Positions 9,036-18,634 of a stretch of DNA of 64,000 nucleotides are shown in pieces. The translations under genes and the position numbers were made by a program. Within the stretch, counting starts at the first letter, position 1, and every line of letters begins with the position of its first letter. The notes under the pieces are model-generated. The model was not told where the DNA came from, made no database searches, and worked only from the letters and a program-made list of their open reading frames with translations. This DNA is from Luteimonas deserti (GTDB lineage Bacteria; Pseudomonadota; Gammaproteobacteria; Xanthomonadales; Xanthomonadaceae), in assembly GCF_013425765.1 (NCBI RefSeq), contig NZ_JACCJZ010000004.1, forward strand, positions 124,001 to 188,000, given 5' to 3'.

Positions 9036-9710
9036 ATGCACATCCGCGATTGGCCTGCCGACGAACGCCCGCGCGAGAAACTGCTGGCCCGTGGGCCCGG
9101 TGCGCTGTCGGATGCCGAGCTGCTGGCGATCTTCCTCGGCTCGGGCCTGCGCGGCCAGGATGCCGTGGCCACCGCGCGCGGCCTGCTCGCCTCGCACGGC
9201 CCCTTGCGGCGTCTGCTCGAGCGCGGGCCCCGCGGCCTGGCCGAGCTCCCCGGCCTCGGCCCCGCGCGCGCCTGCCGGCTCGCCGCGGCTCTGGAGCTCG
9301 GCCACCGGGTGCTGGCGGCGGACCTGGAGCGCGGCGAGGCGATGACCGACCCGGCCGCCGCGGGCCGCTACTTCGCCCAGCGCCTGCGCAGCCTTGCCCA
9401 CGAGGTGTTCGCGGTGCTGTTTCTCGACGTCCGCCATCGCGCCTTGGCGTTCGAAGAGCTCTTCCGGGGCACCATCGATGGCGCCGAGGTCCATCCACGG
9501 GAGATCGTGCGGCGCGCGCTGGCCCACAACGCCGCGGCGGTGATCGTGGGCCACAACCATCCCAGCGGAAGCCGCGACCCCAGCGACGCCGACCGCGCGG
9601 TGACCGCGCAGATCCGCCAGGCCCTGGCGCTCGTCGATATTCGCCTGCTCGATCACTTCGTCGTCGGCGACGGACCGCCGGTATCGCTGGCCGCACGCGG
9701 GTGGGTCTGA
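9036..9710 (+). CDS. radC: DNA repair protein RadC (JAB/MPN domain)
   Basis: A 224-residue RadC family protein. An N-terminal helix-hairpin-helix-like part ([19 protein letters not shown], about 71-89) precedes an MPN/JAB domain with the JAMM signature [14 protein letters not shown] (His173, His175, Asp184). The start MHIRDWP matches the conserved family N-terminus. The ATG at 9036 is preferred over in-frame starts upstream, which would add a non-conserved basic stretch. Despite its name, RadC's role in repair is unproven; MPN domains are metalloprotease-like. Its divergent position next to coaC/coaB is common in gammaproteobacteria. Confidence 0.93.
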   Translation: MHIRDWPADERPREKLLARGPGALSDAELLAIFLGSGLRGQDAVATARGLLASHGPLRRLLERGPRGLAELPGLGPARACRLAAALELGHRVLAADLERGEAMTDPAAAGRYFAQRLRSLAHEVFAVLFLDVRHRALAFEELFRGTIDGAEVHPREIVRRALAHNAAAVIVGHNHPSGSRDPSDADRAVTAQIRQALALVDIRLLDHFVVGDGPPVSLAARGWV

Positions 9711-10529
9711 CCCGACGCGCTGCTGCAGGCGCACGAGGCCGCTGCACGCGGGCGACGCCCGACACCCCGAGGACCCTCGCCCGTCGCGCTGCCGATGGCG
9801 AAGTGCATGCGTGCCGCCGCCAGCGACGGCCCGGCCCTGGTCGCGACTGCCTGTGGCGGCATGAGAAGCGTGTGGCAAGCCGCCGGGTGCCGCCATCCGA
9901 TCCAGATGTCGAAGGCGTTGCAGACGAGGGGGTCATCGCAGGTGCAGGCCTGTGCGGCCTGCGCTTCGAGCGGGCAGGCGTGCGAACGCGGCTTGCAGTC
10001 CTTTGCCTCGTGTCGCGCGTTGCAGCCCTGTCCGAGGCTGACGCGCATCGCGCCCCTGAAACTCCGGCATCGGCGCGCCGCAGTGCTGCGCGTCCCACGG
10101 GAACGAACTGCGGTGCGGCGGTACTGCGGACCCGGCGCAGCGCAGCGCCACGACGGTCCGGGTCGCGTTGCAGGGACGCGACCGCCGCGCTCGTGTCGTG
10201 ACCTCGCGCCCTGTGCCGCGTCGGGCATCGCACAGGTCCATCGCTTGGCCTCTACGTGTAGCGCAGCGCAGCGTCACCGGTCCTCATCGCGTTGCAGGAT
10301 GCGCCCGCGGTCCTCGCATCGTGACGTGGCGCCCTGCGCCACGCCGTCGGGCATTGCACAGGTCCGTCGTCTGGCCTCCACGCGCAGCGCGGCGTCACCG
10401 TGGTCCGGCTGGCGTTGCAGAACGCGCCTGCCGCGCTCGTATCGTGACCTCGCGCCCTGTGGCGCGCCGTCGGGTATGGCACAGGTCCATCGCCTGGCCT
10501 CCACGCGCAGCGCGGGGCACACTGCGCCG
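9711..10529. other. 819-bp spacer carrying a tandem repeat
   Basis: No known protein is encoded. The left part (9711-10140) is GC-rich with no clear structure, though it may hold decayed copies of the unit found to its right (gcgttgcag recurs at about 9916 and 10018). The right part is the tandem repeat annotated separately. The frame of the downstream SEC-C gene stays open through the whole spacer, which could mislead a start-site choice. Confidence 0.55.
10142..10516 (+). repeat. Three tandem imperfect copies of a 123-126 bp unit
   Basis: The marker cacaggtcc occurs at 10231, 10357 and 10480 (spacings 126 and 123). Each unit contains gcgttgcag, a ctcgtatcgtgacctcgcgccctg-like core and a tccatcgcctggcctccacg-like segment, with roughly 80-90 percent identity by eye. 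A fourth copy starts at about 10504 and is cut off by the next gene. Both periods are multiples of three and the frame of the downstream gene runs through open, giving repeated peptides such as RDLAPC...[10 protein letters not shown]. The peptide looks unnatural, so non-coding DNA is more likely. Confidence 0.85.
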
Positions 10530-10919
10530 ATGTCCAGTACGTTTCGTCCTGCCGACGCCTGCCCCTGCGGGCGCGGGCGTGCCTATGCCGCCTGCTGTGG
10601 ACCGCTGCACGCAGGCGCGCCGGCGCCGGATGCCGAAGCGCTGATGCGCTCGCGCTACACCGCCTACGTCATGCGTGATGCCGCCTATCTGCGTGCCAGC
10701 TGGCATCCGCGCACCTGCCCGCCGACGGTGGACCTGGACGCTCCGGTCTGGATGGGCCTGGAAGTGAAATCCGTGCACGCGCTCGACGACGACCACGCCG
10801 AAGTGGAGTTCGTCGCGCGCTATCGCATCGGCGGCGGGCGCGCCGTGCGCATGCGCGAGCGGAGCCGGTTCGAGCGGGAAGGCGGTCGATGGCGCTACGT
10901 CGACGGCGACGTGATCTGA
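10530..10919 (+). CDS. YchJ-family SEC-C motif protein
   Basis: A 129-residue protein of the YchJ/UPF0225 family. The N-terminus has a Cys-rich zinc-binding SEC-C-type motif ([20 protein letters not shown]). An NTF2-like alpha+beta domain follows ([24 protein letters not shown], then WMGLEVKSV and VEFVARYR). Length and order match the family. The ATG at 10530 gives the conserved N-terminus; the frame continues open upstream through the tandem repeat. No function has been established for the family. There is no obvious Shine-Dalgarno, and the repeat ends about 14 bp before the start. Confidence 0.88.
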   Translation: MSSTFRPADACPCGRGRAYAACCGPLHAGAPAPDAEALMRSRYTAYVMRDAAYLRASWHPRTCPPTVDLDAPVWMGLEVKSVHALDDDHAEVEFVARYRIGGGRAVRMRERSRFEREGGRWRYVDGDVI

Positions 10920-11203
10920 GCGGTGCCGGGCGGCCGGGTGGACCGGCCGCACCGCAGCGGGTGGGGGCCTGTTCGATCGGGACGGAATCCTGCGCCGCGG
11001 CGGTCGGGCACGCGCGCAGGACCAGGCGCAGGATCGGGATTCGGCCTCCCGGGTTCGCGACCACGCATCACGGTCGATGTCCGTGTCCCGGACACCGCCG
11101 GCACGGGTCCGACTGAGCCTCCCATGAAACGCGTCGTCCCACCGCGCGCGCCGGGTGACCGACCTCAGGCACAGTGTCGGGCGAATTCCGCAGGAGACCC
11201 GGC

Positions 11204-12424
11204 ATGACCACACGCATGCGCCTCGCCGCACTCGGCGTCCTCGTTGGCATTGCCGGCATCGCCGCGGCACAGACCGCACCGCCGCCTGCCGATCCGGCCG
11301 CGTTCGCGCGCTGCCTTTCCGGCATCCGCGCCGATGCAGCGAAGCAGGGGGTGCCGGCGGACGCCTTCCAGCGCCTCACCTCCGACCTGCAGCCCGACAT
11401 GAGCGTGCTGCCCCTACTCGACGCGCAGCCGGAATTCACCACGCCGCTGTGGGATTACCTCGCCGGACTGGTCGACGACGAGCGGGTGGCCGATGGACGG
11501 GCGATGCTGGTGCAGCATCGCGACCTGTTGTCACGCGTCGCTGCGCAGTACGGTGTGGACGCCGAAACGGTGGTGGCGGTGTGGGGCGTCGAAAGCGACT
11601 TCGGCCGGATCTCGGGCAAGCGGCCACTGCGCGTGTCGCTGGCGACGCTGGCCTGCAACGGCCGTCGCCAGGCGTTCTTCCGCAGCGAGTTCGTCGCCTT
11701 GCTGAAACTGCTGCACGACGGCGACCTGCGCGATCCGGACACCACCGGATCCTGGGCGGGCGCGTTCGGGCATACCCAGTTCATGCCCAGCACCTATGCG
11801 CGCATCGCCGTGGACTTCGACGGCGACGGTCGCCGCGATCTGGTGGCCAGCATTCCGGATGCGCTCGCGTCCACGGCGAACTATCTCAAGCGCGCCGGTT
11901 GGCAGACCGGGCGGCCTTGGGGCCACGAAGTGACCTTGCCTGCCGGCTTCGACCTCGCCCAGGCCGGACGTGGCAACCGGCGTCCGGTGTCCGAATGGAC
12001 CGCGCGGGGGATCGTGCGGCGCGACGGCGGCCCGTTGCCGGCGGGTGACACCCGTTCGGCGGTGATCGCGCCGACCGGCGCACGCGGACCGGTCTTCCTC
12101 GTGTTCCGCAACTACGACGCCATCTACTCCTACAACGCGGCCGAGAGCTACGCGCTGGCGATCGCCTCGCTGGCCGACCGACTGCGCGGCGGCGGCGGAT
12201 TCGCCGCGCCCTGGCCCACCGACGATCCGGGCCTGTCACGCGCCCAGCGGCGCGAGCTGCAGACCCTGCTGCTCGCGCGCGGTCACGACATCGGCGAGGT
12301 CGACGGCATGGTCGGCACCGCGACGCGGCGCGCCATCCAGGCCGAGCAGCGTCGGCTCGGCCTGACCCCGCAGGACGGTCGCGCGGGCCTGCGCATCCTC
12401 ACCGCGCTGCGCGGCGCGCGCTGA
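11204..12424 (+). CDS. Lytic murein transglycosylase, MltB type with C-terminal peptidoglycan-binding domain
   Basis: A 406-residue exported enzyme that cleaves MurNAc-GlcNAc bonds to leave 1,6-anhydro ends. A Sec signal peptide (about 1-22, cut near AAAQT) leads to a transglycosylase family-3 domain with the catalytic Glu130 in VWGVESDFGR and the GAFGHTQFMPSTY signature. A peptidoglycan-binding domain closes the protein (about 340-402: RRELQTLLLARGHDIGEVDG, GTATRRAIQ). It lacks a lipobox, so it is probably periplasmic and soluble. The ATG at 11204 has aggaga upstream and starts the signal peptide. It is monocistronic. Confidence 0.92.
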   Translation: MTTRMRLAALGVLVGIAGIAAAQTAPPPADPAAFARCLSGIRADAAKQGVPADAFQRLTSDLQPDMSVLPLLDAQPEFTTPLWDYLAGLVDDERVADGRAMLVQHRDLLSRVAAQYGVDAETVVAVWGVESDFGRISGKRPLRVSLATLACNGRRQAFFRSEFVALLKLLHDGDLRDPDTTGSWAGAFGHTQFMPSTYARIAVDFDGDGRRDLVASIPDALASTANYLKRAGWQTGRPWGHEVTLPAGFDLAQAGRGNRRPVSEWTARGIVRRDGGPLPAGDTRSAVIAPTGARGPVFLVFRNYDAIYSYNAAESYALAIASLADRLRGGGGFAAPWPTDDPGLSRAQRRELQTLLLARGHDIGEVDGMVGTATRRAIQAEQRRLGLTPQDGRAGLRILTALRGAR

Positions 12425-13304
12425 CGTCGCCGCCTGCCGCGTCATCGCGTGGTGGACGGGCGGTGAGTGCCGCCGGGCTGTGGCCGGGCCGCGGGCGCAC
12501 ATGCAGCGTGTCCGGCGCAGCGACGCCCCGGGCCGCGCATCCGGGAGCCGGACGGCAACGGAGGCGAGAAAGGCCCATGCCGTGGCACCGGCACCGGCCG
12601 CGCTCGAGGCGCGACCGTAGTCCAGCGTCTGCGTGCGGCTGGAGGCGCGACGGCGATGCGCTTTGCGAGGCGGATGCGACGACCGCGGTGCGACGACGCC
12701 CGGCAGGCGCCGCGTGGAACGGCGCGTGCCGCCTCCGGCACTGTTTCCTTGCGCCCCGGGTTCGGGCTCCGACGCAGCCGGGGCGCCCGAGAGGGCGGAA
12801 CCAGGCCTCCGATGACGCCGGGGCCGGCGCCTCGGCGTCACCGAGCACCTCTCGGCACGGCGCCGCAGTGTCTGACCACACCCGGTGCCGGTGTCGGCGT
12901 GAGCCGGCACGACGGAAACGCCCAGCGGACGCGTGCAGGGCGGCCGGCATACGTCGGGCACGAAGCGGGATGCCTGGCCGATCCGGGTCTACCGCCCGGG
13001 AGGAGCTCGCGGCGTCATCCGGCGCGAAGGAACAGCGAGCCGGTCGCACCGCCGCCGCGCCAGGCGCCGGGTCCTGCACTCGACGCCTGCGGCGCCCTGG
13101 AGGTCCATGACACCGATGCAGCGGTCGATGCCGACCCGCGCTGCGCCAGCCGCCTGGCCTGCCGGGCGAGCCCGCTTCGCGCGACTGCGCGCGCACGGCG
13201 GAGACCACGCGGTCTCCGCGTCGCGGGTCGAGCCCGGTGACGTTCGAAAACGCGGCGAGGACTGATCACCCCGCCGCACCGAGGACCCGCCCCGGCGAGC
13301 CTCC
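12425..13304. other. 880-bp GC-rich spacer between convergent genes
   Basis: No recognisable gene, RNA or repeat was found. All frames that stay open encode Arg/Ala/Pro/Gly-rich strings without hydrophobic cores. It separates the 3' ends of the transglycosylase and the I78 inhibitor gene, so it holds no required promoter for either. Confidence 0.5.
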
Positions 13305-13736
13305 TCAGCCGCAGCGGAATCCGCTGATCGCACCGCCCGCGTCGAGATCGATGTTCAGGCGATCCTCGCGGAAGTCCATCGTCGCGGCGTCGGTGGGACC
13401 GAGCGCGCGGTACTGGCGCGCGCCCGCTTCGCGCATGGCGCGCTCGTAGAGCGCCTCGCTGCCGGCCTGGCCGATCAGCGCCTGCACGGCTTCGGTATCG
13501 CAGGGCGTGGCCGCGGCTGCGCCCGGCGTCGCGGGGCCGTCGACCGGATCGGCCGGCGCGGCCTCGGTCTCGATCGGGCTGCCGGCGCCGGTATCGGCAT
13601 CGGCCACGCCCGCAGCAGGCGGTTCTTCTTCGAAGGCCTCGTCCTGCGCAGGCGCGCACGCCGCGAGGAGCAGGACGGGGACCAGGAACGCGGCGTGCAG
13701 GGCGCGCGGCAGCGGCAGGCGGGGACGAGGGGACAT
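13305..13736 (-). CDS. Peptidase inhibitor I78 family lipoprotein
   Basis: A 143-residue lipoprotein. The signal sequence ends LLLAAC (lipobox). An acidic, Ala/Pro-rich linker of about 45 residues leads to an I78 inhibitor domain: CDTEAVQALIGQ at its start, the central YRALGPTDAATMDFREDRLNI motif, and a terminal ISGFRCG. I78 proteins are elastase/subtilisin-type inhibitors; here it would sit at the cell surface or in the periplasm, perhaps guarding against the cell's own secreted serine proteases. Start ATG at 13736 with ggag upstream. It is divergent from the M28 peptidase gene across 99 bp. Confidence 0.88.
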   Translation of the reverse strand: MSPRPRLPLPRALHAAFLVPVLLLAACAPAQDEAFEEEPPAAGVADADTGAGSPIETEAAPADPVDGPATPGAAAATPCDTEAVQALIGQAGSEALYERAMREAGARQYRALGPTDAATMDFREDRLNIDLDAGGAISGFRCG

Positions 13737-13835
13737 CGGACTGCTCCAGGTGACGAACCGCGGCCACTGTAGCGGCGAACCGTGGGGCGGACCAGTTGCG
13801 GCATGATGAAGACCCCTGCGCATCCGGAGCCCACC

Positions 13836-15542
13836 ATGCCGTGTCGTTCGATGCCGATGGCTGCATTCGCCCTGCTGCTCGTGGCCTGCGCCTCGTCGCC
13901 GGGTGCCGCCGACCCGGTCGGCACCCCGGCGGCGTCGGTCCCCGGTGGCGGCATCGACGCAGACCGCCTCGCCCGCGACATCGCGACGCTCGCCTCCGAC
14001 GGGTTCGAGGGGCGCGCGCCCGCCACTCCGGGCGAGGCGCGCACCATCGCCTACATCGCGTCGCGCTTCGCCGAAGCCGGTCTGGCGCCCGGCGGTGAGG
14101 CGGGCGGGTGGACCCAGGCGGTCACGCTGGAGCGCAGCCGGATCGACGGGCCGGTCGCCGCGCGGGTCCACGCGGGCGGACGCACGCGGGCGCTGGCCAA
14201 CGGCGAGGACATCGCGGTCGAGTCGCTGCGGCCCGGGTCGGGCGTTGCCCTGGCCGGGGTCCCTCTGGTCTTCGCCGGCTACGGCATCACCGCGCCCGAG
14301 CTCGACTGGGACGACTACGCCGGGCTCGACGTCACCGGCAAGGTCGTCGTCGTGCTGATCAACGATCCGGATTTCGAGGCGGATGCCCCCGGCCGGTTCG
14401 GCGGCCGCGCCCTCACCTGGTACGGCCGCTGGACCTACAAGTACGAGGAGGCCGCGCGACGCGGCGCGGCCGGTGTGCTGATCGTGCATGAAACCGAGCC
14501 AGCGTCGTATCCATGGGCCACCGTGCGCAACGGCCGCGCCGGCCCGCAATACGACATCGTGCGCGAGAACGCCGAACGGCATCACCTGCCGATGCGCGGC
14601 TGGATGCAGCGCCCGGTGGCCGAGCGTCTGTTCGCGGATGCGGGGCTCGATTTCGAACGCGAGAAGCGCCGCGCCCAGGCGGCCGGATTCCGCGGCGGCG
14701 CCCTGGGCGACGCGACGCTCGACATCGCCTTCCGCCTGTCACGCGACCGCGTGCGCAGCCACAACGTGGTCGGCGTGCTGGAAGGCGCGAGCCGGCCCGA
14801 CGAAACAGTGGTGCTGTCGGGCCACTGGGACAGCTTCGGAATCGGCCGGCCCGACGCCAGCGGCGACGCGATCATCAACGGCGCGGTCGACAACGCCACC
14901 GCGATCGCATCGCTGATCGAGCTCGCGCGCGTGTTCGCCGCCGGCCCGCGGCCCGCGCGCACGCTGCAGTTCATCGCTCTGACCGCCGAAGAAAGCGGCC
15001 TGCTCGGCGCGACGTTCTACGCCGCGAATCCGCTGCGCCCGCTGGAGACGACCGCGGCGGTGCTCAACATGGAGATGTGGAGTCCGGATGGCGAGACGCG
15101 CGACATCTCGTCGTGGGGGCGCGGCCGGGTCTCGCTCGAGCGCGATCTCGCGACCGCGGCCGCGGTGGATGGCCGGGTCTGGTCGGCCGATCCCAATCTG
15201 GAGGCGGGACTGTTCTACCGCGCCGACCATTTCGCGTTCGCACAGGCCGGCGTGCCGGCGATCACCATCGGTCCCGGCATGGACCAGCTCGACGGCGGCG
15301 TGGCCGGAGGCATGGCTGCACGGGCCGACTATTTCGCGAACCGCTACCACCAGCCGGGCGACACCTTCGACGCGAGCTGGGACATGGCCGGGCCGGTGGC
15401 GGACACGCGCACGGTCTACCGCCTGGCGCAGGCGCTGGCCGACGCCACGGCGTGGCCGGCATGGGACGTCGAGAGCGAGTTCCACCAGCGTCGCGCGGTC
15501 AGTGACGGTGCACGGGGGAGCGGCGCGGCCGGAGCGCGCTGA
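13836..15542 (+). CDS. M28 family metallopeptidase, lipoprotein
   Basis: A 568-residue exported aminopeptidase-like enzyme. The lipobox LVAC places lipidated Cys18. A protease-associated (PA) insert spans roughly residues 130-260 (VPLVFAGYGITAPE...DDYAGLDVTGKVVVVL). The M28 zinc site follows: GHWDS (His), GAVDNATA (bridging Asp), TAEESG (general base and ligand Glu), EMWSPDG and RYHQPGDTFD (last His). The ATG at 13836 begins the signal peptide; earlier in-frame ATGs give no better leader. It should release N-terminal amino acids from peptides outside the cytoplasm. Its divergent I78 neighbour is not known to act on metalloproteases. Confidence 0.92.
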   Translation: MPCRSMPMAAFALLLVACASSPGAADPVGTPAASVPGGGIDADRLARDIATLASDGFEGRAPATPGEARTIAYIASRFAEAGLAPGGEAGGWTQAVTLERSRIDGPVAARVHAGGRTRALANGEDIAVESLRPGSGVALAGVPLVFAGYGITAPELDWDDYAGLDVTGKVVVVLINDPDFEADAPGRFGGRALTWYGRWTYKYEEAARRGAAGVLIVHETEPASYPWATVRNGRAGPQYDIVRENAERHHLPMRGWMQRPVAERLFADAGLDFEREKRRAQAAGFRGGALGDATLDIAFRLSRDRVRSHNVVGVLEGASRPDETVVLSGHWDSFGIGRPDASGDAIINGAVDNATAIASLIELARVFAAGPRPARTLQFIALTAEESGLLGATFYAANPLRPLETTAAVLNMEMWSPDGETRDISSWGRGRVSLERDLATAAAVDGRVWSADPNLEAGLFYRADHFAFAQAGVPAITIGPGMDQLDGGVAGGMAARADYFANRYHQPGDTFDASWDMAGPVADTRTVYRLAQALADATAWPAWDVESEFHQRRAVSDGARGSGAAGAR

Positions 15543-15733
15543 GACGGCACGTCGGCGTGGCGCCGTCGCGGACACGAGCGGCGGGCGATCGGGTCGTATC
15601 CGTCAGGCACACGGTTCCGGAGCGTACGGGCCGGAGCTGCATCGCGCGCAGGGTGCAGCCTGGCGGCCCGAGCCGATTCGTGTAACCGCGTTGCCGGAAA
15701 ACGCATGCGGCAGTGCCTCGATCGATCTGGCGC

Positions 15734-15758
15734 AAAAAAACCGCCCCGGGCGGGGCGG
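15734..15758 (-). terminator. Rho-independent terminator of the Thr/Pro/Asp lipoprotein gene
   Basis: Read on the minus strand, ccgcccc-gccc-ggggcgg forms a GC hairpin followed directly by seven Ts (As at 15734-15740 on plus). It lies 64 bp past the stop of the minus-strand gene at 15822. This is the clearest intrinsic terminator in the window. Confidence 0.85.
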
Positions 15759-15821
15759 CAATTGCCGGTCTGGAGAGAGAGAAGATGCCCGACCGGGGGA
15801 GCGCGTGCGCGCGGACGTGGA

Positions 15822-16163
15822 TCAGGTGCGGGCCGGCGGCGTCGTCGTCGGATCGGTGGGCGGCTGCGTGGCCGGATCCGTCGGATCGGTGGGCGGCATG
15901 GTCGAGTCCACCGGCGGGGTCATCGGATCCGTTGTCGGCGGCGCCATGGGGTCGGTCGTCGGCGGTGCCATCGGATCCGTCATGGGCGGCGCGTTGGGAT
16001 CGGTCGGCGGCGGCATCATCGGGTCTGCCGGTGGCGGCGTTGTCGCCGGATCGGTCATCGGCGCCGGGTCGGTCACCGAGGTGTCCTGAGGCGGGGTGTT
16101 GTTGCTGCAGGCGCTCATGGCCAACGCGGTCGCGGCCAGCAGCGGAAGGGTGATCTGTCGCAT
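15822..16163 (-). CDS. Low-complexity Thr/Pro/Asp-repeat lipoprotein
   Basis: A 113-residue small lipoprotein of unknown function. The signal peptide MRQITLPLLAATALAMSAC ends in a lipobox. The whole mature part is repeats of an 8-residue type (MTDPMAPPT, TTDPMAPP, PPTDPT), proline-rich, with no globular domain. It is likely an extended envelope spacer or wall-contacting stalk; this is inference. The ribosome-binding site taggagtg precedes ATG 16163. It ends in a strong terminator, so it is a single-gene unit. The region between it and egtB (192 bp) must carry two divergent promoters. Confidence 0.8.
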   Translation of the reverse strand: MRQITLPLLAATALAMSACSNNTPPQDTSVTDPAPMTDPATTPPPADPMMPPPTDPNAPPMTDPMAPPTTDPMAPPTTDPMTPPVDSTMPPTDPTDPATQPPTDPTTTPPART

Positions 16164-16355
16164 GGGTTCACTCCTAGCGGGATTCGGATCCCACCTTGCG
16201 GTGCGGCTCGTGGTCCCGGCGTCATGGTGAGCGTGGAGATTTCGTTACGTCGCGACGTCGACCGGGGTCGGACTTCGTGTTCAGGCGACTGTGCCGACGG
16301 CGTGCTGCGGGCACCGGCTAACGGGTCCGTCACGTCGTCCGTCTAACCTGTCGCC

Positions 16356-17654
16356 ATGGCGACGCACGCACCCGGCCCGGCCGATTCCAGTTCCGTGGCG
16401 GCCCCGGACCGGGTCGCCGCACTCGCTGCGCGCTTCGCTGCGGTGCGTGCCCACAGTGCCCTGCTCTCGGCGCCGCTCAGCGCCGAGGACGCGATGGTCC
16501 AGAGCATGGAGGACGCGAGCCCGGCCAAATGGCATCTGGCGCACACGACGTGGTTCTTCGAGCGTTTCGTGCTCGGTCGCGACGCCGGATACCGTCCGGT
16601 GGATCCGGCCTGGGATTACCTGTTCAACAGCTACTACCAGAGCGTGGGGCCGATGCACGCCCGACCGCGCCGCGGCCTGATCTCGCGCCCCGACCTCGCC
16701 CAGGTGCGCGACTACCGCGCGCAGATCGACGAACGCATGCGGGCGCTGTTGCGGTCCGGTGACCTGGACAGCGCACGGCTCGATATCCTGGAGCTGGGCC
16801 TGCACCACGAGCAGCAGCACCAGGAACTGCTGCTCACCGATATCAAGCACGCATTCTGGAGCAATCCACTCGCGCCGGCCTACCACGACGTCGCACCCGA
16901 TCCGGCGGGTGCATCGGCGCCGTTGCGCTGGGTGACGCGCGACGAGTCGATCTGCACGATCGGACATCCCGCATGGCCGGGGACCGGTGCGTTCGCCTAC
17001 GACAACGAGTCGCCACCCCACCGGGTGCTGGTTCCAGCGCATGCGCTCGCGAGCCGGCCGGTCACCAACGCCGAATACCGCGCCTTCATCGACGACGGCG
17101 GCTACCGGAGCGCCGCGCTGTGGCTCAGCGCGGGCTGGACGCGCGTGCAGGCCGAGGACTGGCGCCACCCGCTGTACTGGGATGACGCATGCGACCGTGA
17201 GTTCACGCTCGCCGGCTGGCGCGACATCGATCTGCATGCGCCGGTCTGTCATCTGAGCTACTACGAGGCGGACGCCTGTGCGCGGTGGGCCGGCGCACGC
17301 CTGCCCACCGAGTTCGAGTGGGAGCAGGCTGCAGCCGGGCTCGCCGTCGACGGACGTTTCTCCGATGACGGCGCGCTCCATCCGCGCGCCGCGCCGACCG
17401 GCGCAGGCCTGCAGCAGATGTTCGGTGATGTCTGGGAATGGACATCGAGCGCGTATACCGCCTATCCGGGGTACCGGCCGCTGGCGGGTGCTCTGGGCGA
17501 ATACAACGGCAAGTTCATGGATGCGCAATGGGTGCTGCGCGGTGGCAGCTGCGCGACCCCGCGCGGCCACGTGCGCGCGACGTACCGCAATTTCTTTCCC
17601 TCCGATGCGCGCTGGCAGTTCGCCGGTCTGCGCCTTGCCAAGGATTCCGCATGA
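16356..17654 (+). CDS. egtB: Ergothioneine biosynthesis sulfoxide synthase EgtB
   Basis: A 432-residue non-heme iron enzyme that joins hercynine to a thiol substrate (gamma-glutamylcysteine or cysteine) with O2, forming the C-S bond of ergothioneine. The N-terminal DinB-like domain holds the iron ligands: WHLAHTTWFFE (His63 likely) and HHEQQHQE (His151 and His155 likely). The C-terminal formylglycine-generating-enzyme-like domain runs from about 215 to the end (NAEYRAFIDDGGY, RLPTEFEWE, FGDVWEWT, LRGGS). Its stop overlaps the egtD start (ATGA), so the two are made together. EgtA, EgtC and EgtE are not in the window. Confidence 0.94.
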   Translation: MATHAPGPADSSSVAAPDRVAALAARFAAVRAHSALLSAPLSAEDAMVQSMEDASPAKWHLAHTTWFFERFVLGRDAGYRPVDPAWDYLFNSYYQSVGPMHARPRRGLISRPDLAQVRDYRAQIDERMRALLRSGDLDSARLDILELGLHHEQQHQELLLTDIKHAFWSNPLAPAYHDVAPDPAGASAPLRWVTRDESICTIGHPAWPGTGAFAYDNESPPHRVLVPAHALASRPVTNAEYRAFIDDGGYRSAALWLSAGWTRVQAEDWRHPLYWDDACDREFTLAGWRDIDLHAPVCHLSYYEADACARWAGARLPTEFEWEQAAAGLAVDGRFSDDGALHPRAAPTGAGLQQMFGDVWEWTSSAYTAYPGYRPLAGALGEYNGKFMDAQWVLRGGSCATPRGHVRATYRNFFPSDARWQFAGLRLAKDSA

Positions 17655-18634
17655 ATGCCGTCACCGCCCGCGCCCGTGCGCAGGCCGCCCTCACCGACCT
17701 GCGCCCTCGGCCGGACGACGTCGCCGCCGACACCATCGCAGGGCTGGCACGCACGCCCAAACGGCTGCCGTCGAAATATTTTTACGATGCCGAGGGATCA
17801 CGGCTGTTCGAGGCGATCACCCGGCAGCCGGAGTACTACCTCACGCGGGTGGAACTGGCGCTGATGGAAACCGCTCTGGGTCCGATCGCACAGGCGGCCG
17901 GGCCCGATGTGCACGTGGTCGAGTTCGGCAGCGGCAGCGGCCGCAAGACCGAGCTGCTGCTGGCGGGGCTCGACCATCCGGTGGCCTATACCCCGATCGA
18001 GATCTCGCGCACCGCACTGATGGACAGCGTCACCCGACTCGGCCAGTCGTTCCCGGACGTGCAGATGCTGCCGGTGTGCGCCGACTTCACCCGCCCGGTG
18101 CCGCTGCCGGCGGCGCAGCACCGTTCGCGACGGACGCTCGTGTTCTTTCCCGGCTCCACCCTAGGCAATTTCCGCGAGGCGGAATCGGTGCAGCTGCTGG
18201 CCTCGATGCGCGACACCATGGGCGAGGCGGGCTGCGCCCTGGTCGGCATCGACCTCGACAAGGACCCCGCCGTACTGGAGGCGGCGTACAACGATCTCGC
18301 CGGGGTCACGGCGGCGTTCACGCTCAATCTGCTCGCGCGCCTCAACCGCGAGATCGGCAGTGATTTCGCCCTCGACGCCTTTCACCACCGCGCGGTCTAC
18401 GCCCGCGAACGCATGCGGATCGAAACCGCACTGGTCAGCGATCGCGCGCAGACGGTGCACGTCGGCGAGCACGCGTTCGCGTTCGAGGCCGGCGAGGCGA
18501 TGCAGGTGGAAATCAGCCAGAAGTACACCGATGCCTCGTTCGCCGCGCTCGCCGCGCGCGCCGGCCTGCGGGTGACCCACGGCTGGAACGATCCCACCGG
18601 CGCGTTCGGCCTGCGTCTGGTGCAGCCCGCCTGA
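17651..18634 (+). CDS. egtD: L-histidine N-alpha-methyltransferase EgtD
   Basis: A 327-residue SAM-dependent enzyme that trimethylates histidine to hercynine, the first step of ergothioneine synthesis. Family landmarks are LPSKYFYDAEGSRLFEAIT near the N-terminus, EFGSGSGRKT for SAM binding, YTPIEIS, FFPGSTLGNF, and the C-terminal EISQKY with QVEIS before it. The ATG overlaps the egtB stop by four bases. Together with egtB this is a compact two-gene ergothioneine operon for a redox-protective thiol. The next frame (DUF3253) begins exactly at its stop codon, suggesting a third coupled gene. Confidence 0.95.
   Translation: MNAVTARARAQAALTDLRPRPDDVAADTIAGLARTPKRLPSKYFYDAEGSRLFEAITRQPEYYLTRVELALMETALGPIAQAAGPDVHVVEFGSGSGRKTELLLAGLDHPVAYTPIEISRTALMDSVTRLGQSFPDVQMLPVCADFTRPVPLPAAQHRSRRTLVFFPGSTLGNFREAESVQLLASMRDTMGEAGCALVGIDLDKDPAVLEAAYNDLAGVTAAFTLNLLARLNREIGSDFALDAFHHRAVYARERMRIETALVSDRAQTVHVGEHAFAFEAGEAMQVEISQKYTDASFAALAARAGLRVTHGWNDPTGAFGLRLVQPA

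Noticed and set aside
10142..10516. Possible CRISPR array
   Set aside because: Units are 123-126 bp and wholly repetitive, with no unique spacers or short palindromic repeats.
10920..11203. Possible small gene before the transglycosylase
   Set aside because: Frames are Arg/Gly/Pro-rich without ribosome-binding sites or hydrophobic cores.
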